From positions 496,001 to 560,000 of the forward strand of contig JAPFBL010000234.1 in NCBI GenBank assembly GCA_026182355.1: a DNA stretch of 64,000 nucleotides, in the 5' to 3' direction. Under the pieces are notes generated by a model. That model worked only from the letters and a program-made list of their open reading frames with translations, was not told where the DNA came from and did no database searches. The position numbers and the translations under genes were made by a program. The DNA comes from Hermatobates lingyangjiaoensis (Eukaryota; Arthropoda; Insecta; Hemiptera; Hermatobatidae). Shown here piece by piece: positions 21,441 through 31,447 of this stretch (positions are counted from its first letter, which is position 1; each line of letters opens with the position of its first letter).

Positions 21441-21850
21441 GAACATGGAGACTGCAGTAAGAAAATTAGGCCTAGTCATGCTTATTTCGGGCTATTCAGA
21501 TATCTAGAGAACTCCTTGTATATACGAGTATGTCACTACCTGGACGACTGCAGTGTTGCAGAATCGGTCAAGAACCAAGTTGACACAGAGCTCGGACTAA
21601 TTGGAAGGTCTGACTACATTGTGTCCAATATCAATGTCATTGGCAGTGAAGTATATTTTAAATAGATTACTCCAGTCTGGGGAAAATGCAGGTCCACACT
21701 TGATCTGGTACTGGGCAGGCGTAGCGGAATTCTCTGTCTGTATCTGTTGTAACATTGGGCAGCCTATAACAATGGTCAACATGGGCAGATATCCAACTTT
21801 TCTTGAATTTATGACAAATGACACCAGCTCTGAAAAATGAGCGGAAATAT
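21440..21850 (+). pseudogene. Possible DIRS-like RT fragment (uncertain)
   Basis: A plus-strand frame at 21510-21660 reads YLDDCSVAESVKNQVDTELGL. A Y-L-D-D box followed by spaced Ser/Glu resembles the RT active site of DIRS-type elements. Frames before and after are short and do not match confidently. The region is noticeably less AT-rich than its neighbours, which fits an unrelated inserted element. It could also be a decayed host exon. Confidence 0.3.
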
Positions 21851-22329
21851 ATTAAGACCGGCTTAAGAGCCACATAAATGAAGTAGGAAAAAAACTAGTG
21901 TTGTTGCCTCAAAGCAAATACATCTAAACTCAGCTGTTTACTCCTGCTTGGTCTATATTGAAATTTATTTTCCTGCTCTTGTTATAAAGACTTGCTATTT
22001 CTATTGTCAAAATTGACATAGTGTATATATTGCTGTATTATGTTATTGATCAATAGGCATTCATATTGTATTTTTATCTATTTATTCCTTACAGAGTTTT
22101 ACATTTAGCTTATGCAGTGATAGTTCTTTCAATGTGATGAACATTACTGTCAAACAGAAAAAAAATTACTACATCAGTTTTTCGCCTGACGATTTCTCCA
22201 TTAAGTCCACGATTGGTACTAACTCCATATGTTTCAAAGGTGAACTGATTCCTATCCTCTCATACAAAAAATTTGTATGAGGTATGGTGGCTTGACTATT
22301 GCTACCCAACAGACGCTGTTTTTATTTTA
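21850..22329. other. No recognised gene
   Basis: No supported feature. Confidence 0.5.
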
Positions 22330-22835
22330 ATATATTTGAATTACATGCTTTAGAAAAACAAAATGTAAAACACATAAAGAGTAAAAAATTAAATTTTGAA
22401 TTACATTTGAATATTAAAGCATTTGAATTAAATAATTTAAAAAACACAAAACGTAAAATACAAAAAGGGTAAAAAATGAAATTTTGAATTACATTTGAAA
22501 TTTTAAAGCATTTGAATTACATACTTTAAAAAAACAAAATGTAAAACACATAATAGGTAACAAATGAGATTTTGAATTACATTTGAAATTTTAAAGCATT
22601 TGAATTACATAGTTTAAAAAAACAGAATGTAAAACACATAATGGGTAAAAAATTAAATTTTGAATTACATTTGAAATTTTAAAGCATTTGAATTACATGT
22701 TTTAAAATAACAAAATGTAAAACACATAATGGGTAAAAAAATGAAATTTTGAATTACATTTGAAATTTTAAAGCATTTGATTTACATCATTTAAAAAAAC
22801 AAAATGTAAAATACATAATAGGTAAACAATATAAA
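22330..22835. repeat. About 88-bp tandem repeat, 6 copies
   Basis: The phrases TTTGAATTACAT, TTTAAAAAAACAAAATGTAA and GGTAAAAAATGAAATTTTGA recur with start points near 22338, 22425, 22514, 22602, 22690 and 22779, giving a spacing of 87-89 bases. Copies differ at a few positions. Every copy has two related halves (TTTTGAATTACATTTGAA and CATTTGAATTACAT), so the array may have grown from a shorter unit. Confidence 0.85.
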
Positions 22836-23425
22836 AATGTTGAAGGATATGTAAAACCATGGACTATTGCATTTAGAGGTTTACAATAACTATTGTAAAC
22901 TATCTATATAAACTATAACTATTGCAGATGCATATCTGCAAACAAACATAACAATAACTATTCAGTTTTGACAAAAGATAGACACTCAAACTTATACAAC
23001 CAAGTAGTATTAGATTTTTAATGCACAATAAAAAAATTACGATCAACTCATATAGATCTAACCAATTATTTGTTAGGCAATGTGATGTGTTATATGTTAT
23101 AATTGTGTTATATATGTTAGTATGTTGTGATTTTTCATTCGATTATTTATGTTTCTTTAAATTATGATATAAATAGTAGTTACTCAGGTATTTTTAGTAG
23201 TTTAGTTTTCTGCTATAACTTCATATAAATGTATATGTTAGTCTAATTTATACTGTTTAGGAAAATTAGTTTCGGTAACTTGTTTTAGTATATCATTTAT
23301 AATCTCTTTTCTTAAACTTCTTCATTTTTAAACCAGAAAGGAAATAGTTAATGGGTTTTAGTTATAGTTATTTTAGTAATTAAATAGTTTTTTCAAAATG
23401 TTGTTTATTTAAGTGTTTTCGTGGT
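22836..23425. other. AT-rich stretch, no gene seen
   Basis: No supported feature. Confidence 0.5.
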
Positions 23426-23429
23426 TCAC

Positions 23430-23590
23430 TTGAAGTTTATTGTGCGTGTTAATGTCTTCCGCTAACCTTATTTGGAAGGTACCAGAGTCTCACCTCAAAA
23501 TGATAAGAAAACTAGAGAGTTTCAACAAGAAATTGGTCAATGCAGAAGCTGCTGCTTATTTTAATTATATATATACAATATATATATATA
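23430..23590 (+). pseudogene. PLE N-terminal coding fragment
   Basis: The open frame encodes VPESHLKMIRKLESFNKKLV followed by NAEAAAYF, the conserved opening of the PLE reading frame, then TA-rich sequence. The Tyr-Thr-Asn junction itself is not preserved; the frame enters ATATATA after NYIYT. Confidence 0.55.
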
Positions 23591-23706
23591 ATTTATGTGA
23601 GATTGAATTTTTTGCCTATTGTTTTTTTAATTAATTTCTTGGATACCTTTTCCAAATCTTTAAAGAGATACACGTATATATAAATTATATATATATATAT
23701 ATATAT

Positions 23707-24060
23707 AGTTCAATGTACATAACGAAACGTAGAGAAATTAAAAACACACACTTACAGTCTCTAATTTTATGTTGAACCGTCTTCAGGAGAGATAAGGAAT
23801 GGAAACCAAGTGCACTGGTACAGAGACGGTTGGAGACCAACAATGTTGCACATACGGTATGTGGCAACATTGTTGGTCTCCAACCGTCTCTGTACCAGTG
23901 CACTTGGTTTCCCTTTCTTATCTCTCCTGAAGACGGTTCAACCGAAAATTAGAGACTGTAAGTGTGTGTTTCTAATTTCTCTACGTTTCTTTATGTACAT
24001 TGAACTGTATTTGTCCGTTTCGGATCGTATTTTCATCAAAAAAGTGTATACACACACACA
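23707..24060. mobile_element. PLE pLTR perfect fold-back
   Basis: A long, nearly perfect palindrome: left arm 23707-23853, right arm 23860-24005, joined by a 6-base spacer. Decayed minus core at 23765-23786; intact plus core at 23927-23948 (CTGAAGA-C-GGT..ACC-GAAAA) with GACTGTAAGTGTGTG behind. The right end continues to TTGTCCGTTTCGGATCGTAT. A TA run lies to the left (23688-23706) and (CA)n/(TA)n to the right. The high identity of the arms implies a young rearrangement. Open frames on both strands reading MHWYRDGWRPTM are the two arms. Confidence 0.75.
23927..23948 (+). ncRNA. Hammerhead-like ribozyme core
   Basis: CTGAAGA-C-GGT-TCA-ACC-GAAAA. The same sequence or a one-base variant is at 57021-57043 and 17158-17180 (minus). 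GTAAGT lies 11 bases after the A run. Confidence 0.5.
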
Positions 24061-24089
24061 CATATATATATGTATGTGTGTATGTGTCT

Positions 24090-25020
24090 AAAAAAAACTG
24101 TAATTGTCCAAAAATATGTTGTAATATTTTGACATTCAATTGTCATTGATATAAGTATTCTTACCAGACAGTCAAATATAATTGTGTTCACTTTGTCAAC
24201 TGGTCATATTTTGTTTTAATTTCTTTTAAATAGTTAATTTTAGAACTGCCAGTTAATAAAAAGTAATTTTTAAGAATATTGTTTTCTAAATTTGTATAGT
24301 CATTTATTGTTTAATAACCTCAGAAAATTCTGATTAACTCAAAGATAGCTCAAATATTTTATAAAATAGAAATTATAAATCAGTTGTAGATGGATTTTTT
24401 TTAAAAAAAAAAGTTGAATTAATTATCATTATTTTGTGTGTTTTTTTGTGAGAGTAGTGCGGTTACAAGTTAGTAAATAGGTAAATGAAATTAGTTGCGT
24501 CTAATCCAAGATTTTCTTTCTATTCTCTCAGTTTACGACTGTGATATCGGTTACACGTAGTAAGTTTGTAACGTGCTTGGAACTACTTGGCCTTTTCACT
24601 GTTATCTAGTCTACATTGTCCTGAATGTGGCCTGGAGCCAAATCAAAGAGAGAAGTCATTTTCTCTTTTCTTTTGTGTTGTTGATTTTTATCTGTTGTAT
24701 CTGTTTGTAATTATATTTGTTTATTACTCTTGTAGTGTAAAAGTAATAGTTTTTCATGCACACATATTATTTATGTGAATGTAAATTTGTTATAATTTAC
24801 TTATTCATATTTTATCAAAAGTTATATAATTATCTATATGTTTCTTATATGGTTATAAGTTGAAAATAAATATTTCTTATTTTCCTCAATTTTTCGGGCC
24901 TATGGAATATATGTTAAATAAAATGGACACAAGAACATTGGAAGTTTTATTTTAAGACAGAATACTAATGAATCACTGATAAATTTTAGTCATATTCTTT
25001 TATACGGTTAGTACTTATTT
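24090..25020. other. No recognised gene
   Basis: AT-rich. A phrase at 24540-24650 (CGTAGTAAGTTTGTAACGTG, CTGAATGTGGCCTGGAGCC) is less AT-rich, and a T-rich stretch follows. It could be another PLE 3' tail, but no terminal motif is seen. Confidence 0.4.
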
Positions 25021-25029
25021 TCTCCTTTA

Positions 25030-25115
25030 TATATGATCAAAGCACAATATGAAATGGGAAAACAAGACTAGATCTTTCTTTCAACCGCAACAAGCAGTCT
25101 TCGTCAGAGTTAAAA
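25030..25115 (-). mobile_element. PLE pLTR fragment
   Basis: GATCAAAGCACAATATGAAA with a minus core at about 25076-25106 that carries a 4-base duplication (TTTCTTTC), followed by a TA run at 25117-25132. Confidence 0.6.
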
Positions 25116-25139
25116 ATTATATATATATATAATATTTAC

Positions 25140-25760
25140 ACCTGGACTTAACCTTAAAAGATAATATTTTTTTTTATGTATTTATTTTCCAGTCTTCTTT
25201 ATTCTCTAGTACTTATTTCTTTTTTCCTCTTTCGTATATTTTGTGTATATCTATTTTGTCTTCTTCACTTACTACTAGTTTGTTTTATCCTATTTTATTT
25301 TTCTAAATTCTTGTTCTTAACTAGTTTCCCATACTTACCCTTTTATTCAGTCTCTATCTTTTATTTACTAAAACAACCAATGCAAGTTTTTTGTATTGTA
25401 TTTTTTATTTATTTATCTTTATTATTATATCTTTATTATTTTTTCTTCTTTAATCTATCATTATTTTTGTTTTTTATAGTTTGTTTTTATCTTATATTGC
25501 TTATAATTTTTCACCTATTTATAGTTTTACCCAACCAGTACTGCTTATCTGAATTTCTGTTTATATCTTCTCCTAATTCTATACTTTAAGACCGGGTACG
25601 GTTGACAGCACTGGCGGTTGCCGGGTTGGTTACTTGCCGTTGCGTCTACAACGTGCTTGGTCTCCCATTCTCTTTTCTCCTGAAGACGGATTACCCGAAA
25701 ATTTGAGTCTGTAAGTGTGTTTCCCTACTTTGTGTGTTGCTCTTTGTTAATCTGGAACTC

Positions 25761-25765
<5 letters not shown>
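25140..25765 (+). mobile_element. PLE 3' tail with ribozyme-like core, between TA runs
   Basis: T-rich, pyrimidine-dominated 3' untranslated stretch (25150-25590), then TTGCCGTTGCGTCTACAACG, the core at 25680-25701 (CTGAAGA-C-GG-ATTAC-CC-GAAAA), GTCTGTAAGTGTG and GTTAATCTGGAACTCGTATA. It ends in (TA)n at 25763-25799. The copy is almost identical downstream of 25620 to the right arm at 9970-10100. The long Phe/Leu-rich frame over the T-rich part is not a gene. Confidence 0.65.
25680..25701 (+). ncRNA. Hammerhead-like ribozyme core
   Basis: CTGAAGA-C-GG-ATTAC-CC-GAAAA; the same core is at 10020-10041 and, with changed bases, at 58277-58298. Confidence 0.45.
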
Positions 25766-25798
<33 letters not shown>

Positions 25799-25800
<2 letters not shown>

Positions 25801-26253
25801 ATTAATTTACCACAATGAAAACAATTTTTTAAAACAATGCTCTAAGGCCTTTCGTTAATACATCTTCGGAGAGCAAGTGAACTAAAAAAACAATAAATAC
25901 TTGCTAACTTGGCTGATTGAAATTTCCAGAATTGATGGCAACCCTGAATGTGTTTAATGATGAAGTCTTCATCTGTCTAATTATCCCGTTAATCAAAACT
26001 TCATCTAATTTGTAGAGATTTTTGATTAACGGGATAATTAGACAGATGAAGACTTCATCATTAAACACATTCAGGGTTGCCATCAATTCTGGAAATTTCA
26101 ATCAGCCAAGTTAGCAAGTATTTATTGTTTTTTTAGTTCACTTGCTCTCCGAAGATGTATTAACGAAAGGCCTTAGAGCATTGTTTTAAAAAATTGTTTT
26201 CATTGTGGTAAATTAATCCATCTATTATATCAAGTGTTATTTTGATTATTATT
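25799..26253. mobile_element. About 420-bp fold-back element between TA runs
   Basis: Left arm 25799-26000 and right arm 26023-26221 are almost perfect inverse copies of about 200 bases, around a 22-base spacer. Each arm carries CTCCGAAGATGTATTAACGA followed by AAGG, which resembles the CTGAAGA...GAAA core with one changed base. To the right is ATCTATTATATCAAGTG, then (TA)n. The same ends with most of the arm deleted are at 19371-19490. Confidence 0.75.
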
Positions 26254-26278
26254 CATATATATATATATATTATATATA

Positions 26279-26313
<35 letters not shown>
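26253..26313. repeat. (TA)n microsatellite
   Basis: Two adjoining TA runs separated by TATT steps, between two PLE-related insertions. Confidence 0.9.
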
Positions 26314-26321
<8 letters not shown>

Positions 26322-27600
26322 GATGTATTTCCAATAAATCCATAACCTTTCTTGATATTAACAGTACCATTGAAAAGGGCAGCTTGATCACCTCTACTTA
26401 CACAAAACCCACCAATTCTCAAAAATATCTTCATTTCAGTTTTCTTTCCCTACGCATCCATAGGATTTGCAGTAACATTACAGAAAAGCAAAACCAAATT
26501 AATCTCCTTAAACATAAATATATTGATCGTGGCTTTCCCTTAGATCTTATTAATAGACGCATCATCCCTACCAATATTAACCATACTTCTCGTAATACAG
26601 CCTGCACTTTCAAAGACAATTCCCCTTAATTACAACAACCTTTCCGACTGTTAATAAGTTGCGCTCGGTCATCAAGGAACTCTTCCCTCTCCTGTCTTCT
26701 TCCCCTACCACCTTCAATATCTTTACCAGAACACCTCGTATTTCTTTTAGAAGGCCCCCCAATCTACTTAATATATTTTCCCACAAAAACTTTAAATGTT
26801 TCCACCCTCCTTATCATACTTTCGGCACTAAGCGTTGTGGCAGGAAAAAATGTCTCACATGCCTTATCATAAACCAAAATCATTATTACACATCCACTGA
26901 GAATAATAACTTTTACCCTCTCTCTTTTAATAGTTCTTGCACTTCCAGTAATTGCGTTTATCGGCTCGATTGCACTCAATGTGACTCTTTCTACGTGAGC
27001 TTGACTTCTACGACACTCAGCCTCCGTATGAACAGTCACAGGTCGTCCGTTGGTCAGCACAATACCTGTTTCTATTCAAGCTAACTTTCATGACCTTTCT
27101 TTTAAGGATTGTTTAAGATCCAAATTTTGAGAAAACCCTCTGATGATGATATGAGCTTCTGAGGAAGCATTCATTTCGTTATTGGGCGCCAGAAGTTCGA
27201 CTGGTCTGAACTTGATTAGATGACTTCTTTTATTTTATTTATTTATTCATATTTTATTATTACTATTATTTATTATATTTCATTTTATTTTTGTACTTCT
27301 GTTTTAATTCTTACTTTTTACTTCTTAATTGTTTATTTACAATTTCATCTTTTCCTTTTTCTTTATTGCTTTTTTATCCTTTATTGCATTTATTTCAGTT
27401 TTACAGACATTCAGCTTAAGCTGGTCCACGGGAACAAGGTGGCTACACTGTGTCACTTTGTGTCGGTCGGTGGACACTTTCATGTCTTCGCTCCTGTGTT
27501 CCTTTTCCTACCTTTCCTGAGGACGGCGTGATAGCCGAAATGATCGATAATAGTAAGTGTTAGTCTGTTTTTTGTTTTCTTATGACAACTTTAATTATAT
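26314..27600 (+). pseudogene. PLE copy, 5'-truncated, RT end plus GIY-YIG
   Basis: The plus strand encodes, from about 26330, the RT end and linker of the PLE also at 54925-56475 (STYTKPTNSQKYLHF, RIHRICSN, DRGFPLDLINRRIIPTN), then FPLLSSSPTTF, KRCGRKKCLTC (the linker Cys cluster) and a degraded GIY-YIG (CVYRLDCTQCDSFYVSLTS) to about 27065. A stop near 26626 and frameshifts beyond 27060 inactivate it. In the YIG position the Gly has been lost (FYVS). A T-rich tail (27220-27420) leads to the core at 27517-27540 and AGTAAGTGTTAG. The copy starts at (TA)n 26313 and ends near a short TA run at 27595-27605. Confidence 0.8.
27517..27540 (+). ncRNA. Hammerhead-like ribozyme core
   Basis: CTGAGGA-C-GGC-GTGATA-GCC-GAAA, followed 15 bases later by GTAAGTGT. 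Confidence 0.5.
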
Positions 27601-27779
27601 ATATACAAATTAAATAAGACGATTCATTGAACTAAGGAAACTAGATTCACAAGAAGATCACACATAAAACAATATACATAAACTCTCTGCACTTCAATGC
27701 AGTCAAAATATATCAGTGAGGTACTGTGATCTCTTTTAAATATGTTCTTTCTCTGAAGGGAGAGATTATATATAGATAT

Positions 27780-27930
27780 ATAGTGTACACCTAAACCATA
27801 GTAAGAAAATCAGAAAAATGATTAAGATGTTTCAACTTAAACAAGTGGTCTTTGTCAAACAATCACTGATACTAAAATAAGTGATGCAGAACATTTGGTG
27901 TGGTATTGAGAAAATAGGGAGGCAAGGAAT
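27780..27930 (-). mobile_element. Decayed PLE pLTR fragment
   Basis: CTAAACCATAGTAAGAAAAT and TTTCAACTTAAACAAGTGGTCTTTGTCA are a worn version of the GATCAAACCACAAT pLTR, followed by GATGCAGAACATTTGGTGTG, worn from GATGCAGAAAACATCTGGTG at 17545. Confidence 0.5.
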
Positions 27931-28059
27931 ATAATTAGAATTAGTAGTAATATTGTCCGTCATACCTCGTAAAGTCTCAGAAAAGCTTGACCGGTTTCGG
28001 GTCCGTCTGGATCCCATCATCAAGAGCAACTAACTGACTGTGTATTTCATTTTCCTATA

Positions 28060-28740
28060 AACTACCAACTTCCTACATTGATAAACTCTCAACAAATATC
28101 ACAAAAACAACCGACAAATACGAGTACACTTCTGTACTCGTTACAGAAACACTTAACATCATACGCAAACTAACTAATATACATGAGTATGACAATAGTA
28201 CAGAAGAACTAATAAAAAAAACAACTCTCAAACTGAACTACTTCAGATTTAACAATGAATTCTACAAAGCAAGTGATGGATTAGGAATGGGACATACAAC
28301 ATTTGCGACACTTTCAGAAATTTTCTTCCAAGAACTTGAAAAGGTCTACGTAAATGTTCTAAAATCAAAATTCAACGTTGTTTACTATTGCAGTAAACAA
28401 AGTCATCAAACAGTCATATTGCAGTATGACAGTCATCAAACAGTCATATGTTGATGACTCCTTCCTAATAGTCAATAACCCTAGTAACCAAAATATAGTA
28501 GACATAAAGAATTATCTCAACTCATTAAACAACAAGATCAAGTTCACTCACGAAATAGAACAAATGATAAACTGAACTTCATAGACTTAACAATAGGAAA
28601 AACTAAAGACAAACTCAGCTTTCAAATATATTACAAACCAACTACCACCGACATAACTATACACAAAATATCACTCCACCCACAACAGCAAAAAACATCC
28701 GGGTATAGATATATAATCGATAGATTCTAAACGTACCCAT
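28060..28740 (+). pseudogene. PLE reverse transcriptase, decayed
   Basis: Plus-strand codons show the RT signature. A G-L-G-M-G box (motif B, position of T-x-G-x-x-M-G in the family) is at 28281-28295, and Y-V-D-D (catalytic Asp pair) at 28447-28458 is followed by LNSLNNKIKFTHE. A duplicated 30-base piece (CAAACAGTCATAT at 28408 and 28438) inserts extra codons just before the YVDD box. At least two frame breaks lie after 28575. Confidence 0.7.
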
Positions 28741-28868
28741 GGGGCCAACTAACCATAATAAGGAATTAAATACCATAACAAAATAGCAAAAAATAACAGG
28801 TATAACGAAAAAATTATACAAAGACTAGTACACGAATGAAGAGATAATACAATAATAACAGTTTAAGC

Positions 28869-29276
28869 TTGAAAAGAACGAACAGATACGCGTCTTTAAC
28901 TTACATAGGTAAACCTAGCGAAAAAGTTGCGACTATTCTGAGAAAATATTCATTAAAAATAGTTTATAAAATGAATAATACTATAAACCAAATCACAAAG
29001 AACACAATAGAGAACATAGATAATAAATTTGAAAAAAGAGGAATATACAAAATTAAATTCAAAGATTGTGGTAAAAATTACATTGGGGAAGCGGGAAGAA
29101 CACTAAAAGACAGATTCAAAGAACACATTAAAGACTACACCAATAACACAAACAAATCGAACTATGCACACCACTTAAACAAATTTGGACATAACCCAGA
29201 CAGTATGGAAAACACAATGGACTTACTATGGACAGGACAAAAAGGACAACGAATGAACATACGGGAAGAAATATAA
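28869..29276 (+). pseudogene. PLE GIY-YIG endonuclease domain
   Basis: The open frame of about 135 codons holds KRGIYKIKFKDCGKNYIGEA, with GIY and YIG spaced as in the family, then LKDRFKEHI (conserved Arg and His), then H-H-L-N-K-F-G-H-N. The frame ends before the C-terminal Glu/Asn part can be matched with certainty; the end (QKGQRMNIREEI) may hold the Glu. One of the two Cys of the PLE-type loop remains (D-C-G-K). Confidence 0.75.
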
Positions 29277-29500
29277 ATATACAAACATGAAATGACCGAC
29301 AATATAATCAATGAACAAACAAACCACCAAACGGACATTTTAACAAAACCTCTAATAAAATTTAAAAGACGACACAAAAAAGTCAAAATAGATAATGAAA
29401 CAAGAAATAAAAGGAAAGAAACATAACAATAAGTGTAGTTAAACATAATAATAGTGTAGATAGGTTATAGGAAAATGAAATACACAGTCAGTTAGTTGCT

Positions 29501-29530
29501 CTTGAAAATGGGATCCAGACGGACCCGAAA
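29501..29530 (+). ncRNA. Decayed hammerhead-like core
   Basis: CTTGAAAATGGG..CCCGAAACCGGTC; the inverse end (27995-28024) reads CTTGATGATGGG..CCCGAAACC. The GAAA and GGG/CCC stem are kept, and the CTGATGA box has a T inserted. Confidence 0.35.
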
Positions 29531-29689
29531 CCGGTCGAGCTTTCCTGAGATTTTACGAGGTATGACGGATTGTATTACTACTAATTCTAATATTATTAAC
29601 CTCAGTGGAACTAACCCATTAACTATATTTAAGGAATATAATGTTCTATATCACTAGTTTCAATATCAGTGAGACTTTGATAAAGATGA

Positions 29690-30120
29690 CTGGTTTTGGT
29701 TGAAGGGTTTTAAACGACATTTTTATGGATTCCTTTCTATGATTTAGACAATGAATTTTAATTGTGTTTTTTGTATAACCATCTGCAGCAGTCAATGATC
29801 TAACCCATTCCCATGGGTTCAGTTTAAATGACTGTTTACATGTGCAAAGTAGTTGTATACTAGTTTAAGGGTTTCAGAAGAAGCACACATTTACACTCAG
29901 GTAGATCTGCTCCTAGACTTAAACTCACTTATTATTCAACATTTTTTTTTTGTTTTTGTTATTTATTTTAATAATATTTTTATTATATTGTTTATTTATT
30001 TGTTCGCCTCTAATTTAATAATTTATTATATTATCTTTTATTATTTTTTTTATTTAATTATTTTTTGTATTTTTTGTTCTACTTTTCTTGGAGCATTTGT
30101 GCTTCTATACTAAATATTGA
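29690..30120 (+). pseudogene. PLE C-terminal codons and T-rich tail
   Basis: Codons YTSLRVSEEAHIYTQ at about 29850-29905 match LTLRASEEAHIWLLG of the PLE at 54925. They are followed by LLLDLNSL and a T-rich 3' tail to about 30100. The 5' side has no recognisable PLE, and no terminal core is seen at the 3' side. Confidence 0.5.
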
Positions 30121-31446
30121 AGGAAACTACTTTAGTCTATCTTAACAAAACTGAATGATGTTGATTTACAGCGTGAAATAATGTAATATTATTAAAGTCA
30201 AACACAAAAATAAACACAGAAGAGCCGAAATACTAAATAAAATTTTAGATGTCAATCAGATCGCAAGATTTTTAAATTTTGATAATTTAATTTAAAAAGA
30301 AAATGACTCTGGCTATGCTGATGTGATGAAATAATACTGCCGGTCTTTAAACCAAATGAAAAAAAAAAATCAATTTGCAACTAATATAATTTTTTAATGA
30401 ATGCTACTCTGAGCTGGAAACTGAGCATTTATTATATTTAGTTGTCACAAACGTATATTTTTATATTTTTTGTAAAAAAAAAGAAATATACTTATTTTAG
30501 TTTATTCATTTTTAATGAGGATAAAACGTGAAGAGGAAATGCTAAGTTTTATAAAGCGATTAGACTTTTCTCATAAAAAAAAAAAAAAAAAAAAAACTCA
30601 AACGCAATTTAGCGTCAAAAAAGTCGTTTAATCAACCTAAGTATATTTATGGGAAAGAGTAAAAATAAGCAGTTATACTTCTAATTGATTTATTTTTCAC
30701 AGTGATGGAGTAATCAAGGCAGACAAAGTTTTAAATAAGGACTAATGCCCGGCGACTTTTAAAAGCGAATAAAGTTCCCTTTCATAAACTACTATTATAT
30801 TTTCGATTTAAAAGTTTCTTCTTTATTTTGTTGGTATGGGCACAGGAGGGTGTGGGGGGGGGTGGGGGTGGGGGTAGAGGTTGTGAAATATGGAACGAAA
30901 CTTTTACTGAAATCATATCCTCCCTCTCACTTTCTCTCCCTTTAAGTTGGTTTTGAAACTCAGTTTAATAATTATCATCTTTTGAGTAAAAGTTTTTGAA
31001 ATGTGGGTCATGAAAGGGTGTGGTTGTTTGGGGGGGGGGGGGGGTGGCTTTGTGCAAAGTAATATGTGAAAGGCACACGTTTATTTCAAAGGAAACAATG
31101 AAAACTAAATACGTATAAAAAAAAATCCAATTATTTTATAGAGTAATTTTTTATAAGCATCTTTTTCCTTTAATTTTTTTTTTTTTTATTAAATGAAGAT
31201 TAATCATAATTTGAAATCAGTTAAGGAGGAAAGTTTTCAATTTCGATTAGTAGGCAAATTCAGACAGTGATTGATTAGATGTTGTTTCTGAAGTTGTAAA
31301 TTAGCTTCATTTTCAAGTTGATTAAAGTATCAGCGTGATTTAAATGATTCAAAGAACTAACAATTTAATTATTCAAATTTAATTTATTTAAGGATTTTTA
31401 ATTCCAAGCAATTTAATAGAAGTGGTTTGAAGAACAGAATTCTAGA
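30120..31446. other. AT-rich stretch with G-runs, no gene seen
   Basis: Contains an A run (30574-30595) and two G-rich tracts, 30846-30878 (several GGGG blocks separated by single T) and 31030-31045. No coding support. Confidence 0.5.
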
Positions 31447-31447
31447 T

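Larger units (their letters stand above)
27935..29640 (+). mobile_element. PLE with inverted terminal repeats
   Basis: Ends 27935-28070 and 29465-29600 are inverse copies of about 130 bases (CCGTCATACCTCGTAAAGTC / GACTTTACGAGGTATGACGG with few changes; both hold GGATCCAGACGGACCCGAAA). The interior is a decayed Penelope-like reading frame on the plus strand: GLGMGHTTFATL at about 28275-28320, then YVDDSFLIV at about 28450 (RT catalytic Y-V-D-D), LNFIDLTIG, and a GIY-YIG domain at 29030-29140. It differs strongly from the 54925 family, so it is a separate PLE lineage. A solo terminal repeat of the same family is at 15456-15705. Confidence 0.8.

Noticed and set aside
22330..22835. CRISPR array.
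   Set aside because: The genome is animal and the repeats are contiguous and nearly uniform in length, with no distinct spacers.
23685..24091. Twin open frames MHWYRDGWRPTM on opposite strands.
   Set aside because: They are the two arms of a PLE palindrome, not a pair of genes.
25176..25589. A 137-codon Phe/Leu-rich frame that looks like a membrane protein (also 27220-27531, 56483-56665).
   Set aside because: These lie in T-rich 3' tails of PLE copies, where T-rich codons give Phe and Leu by composition.
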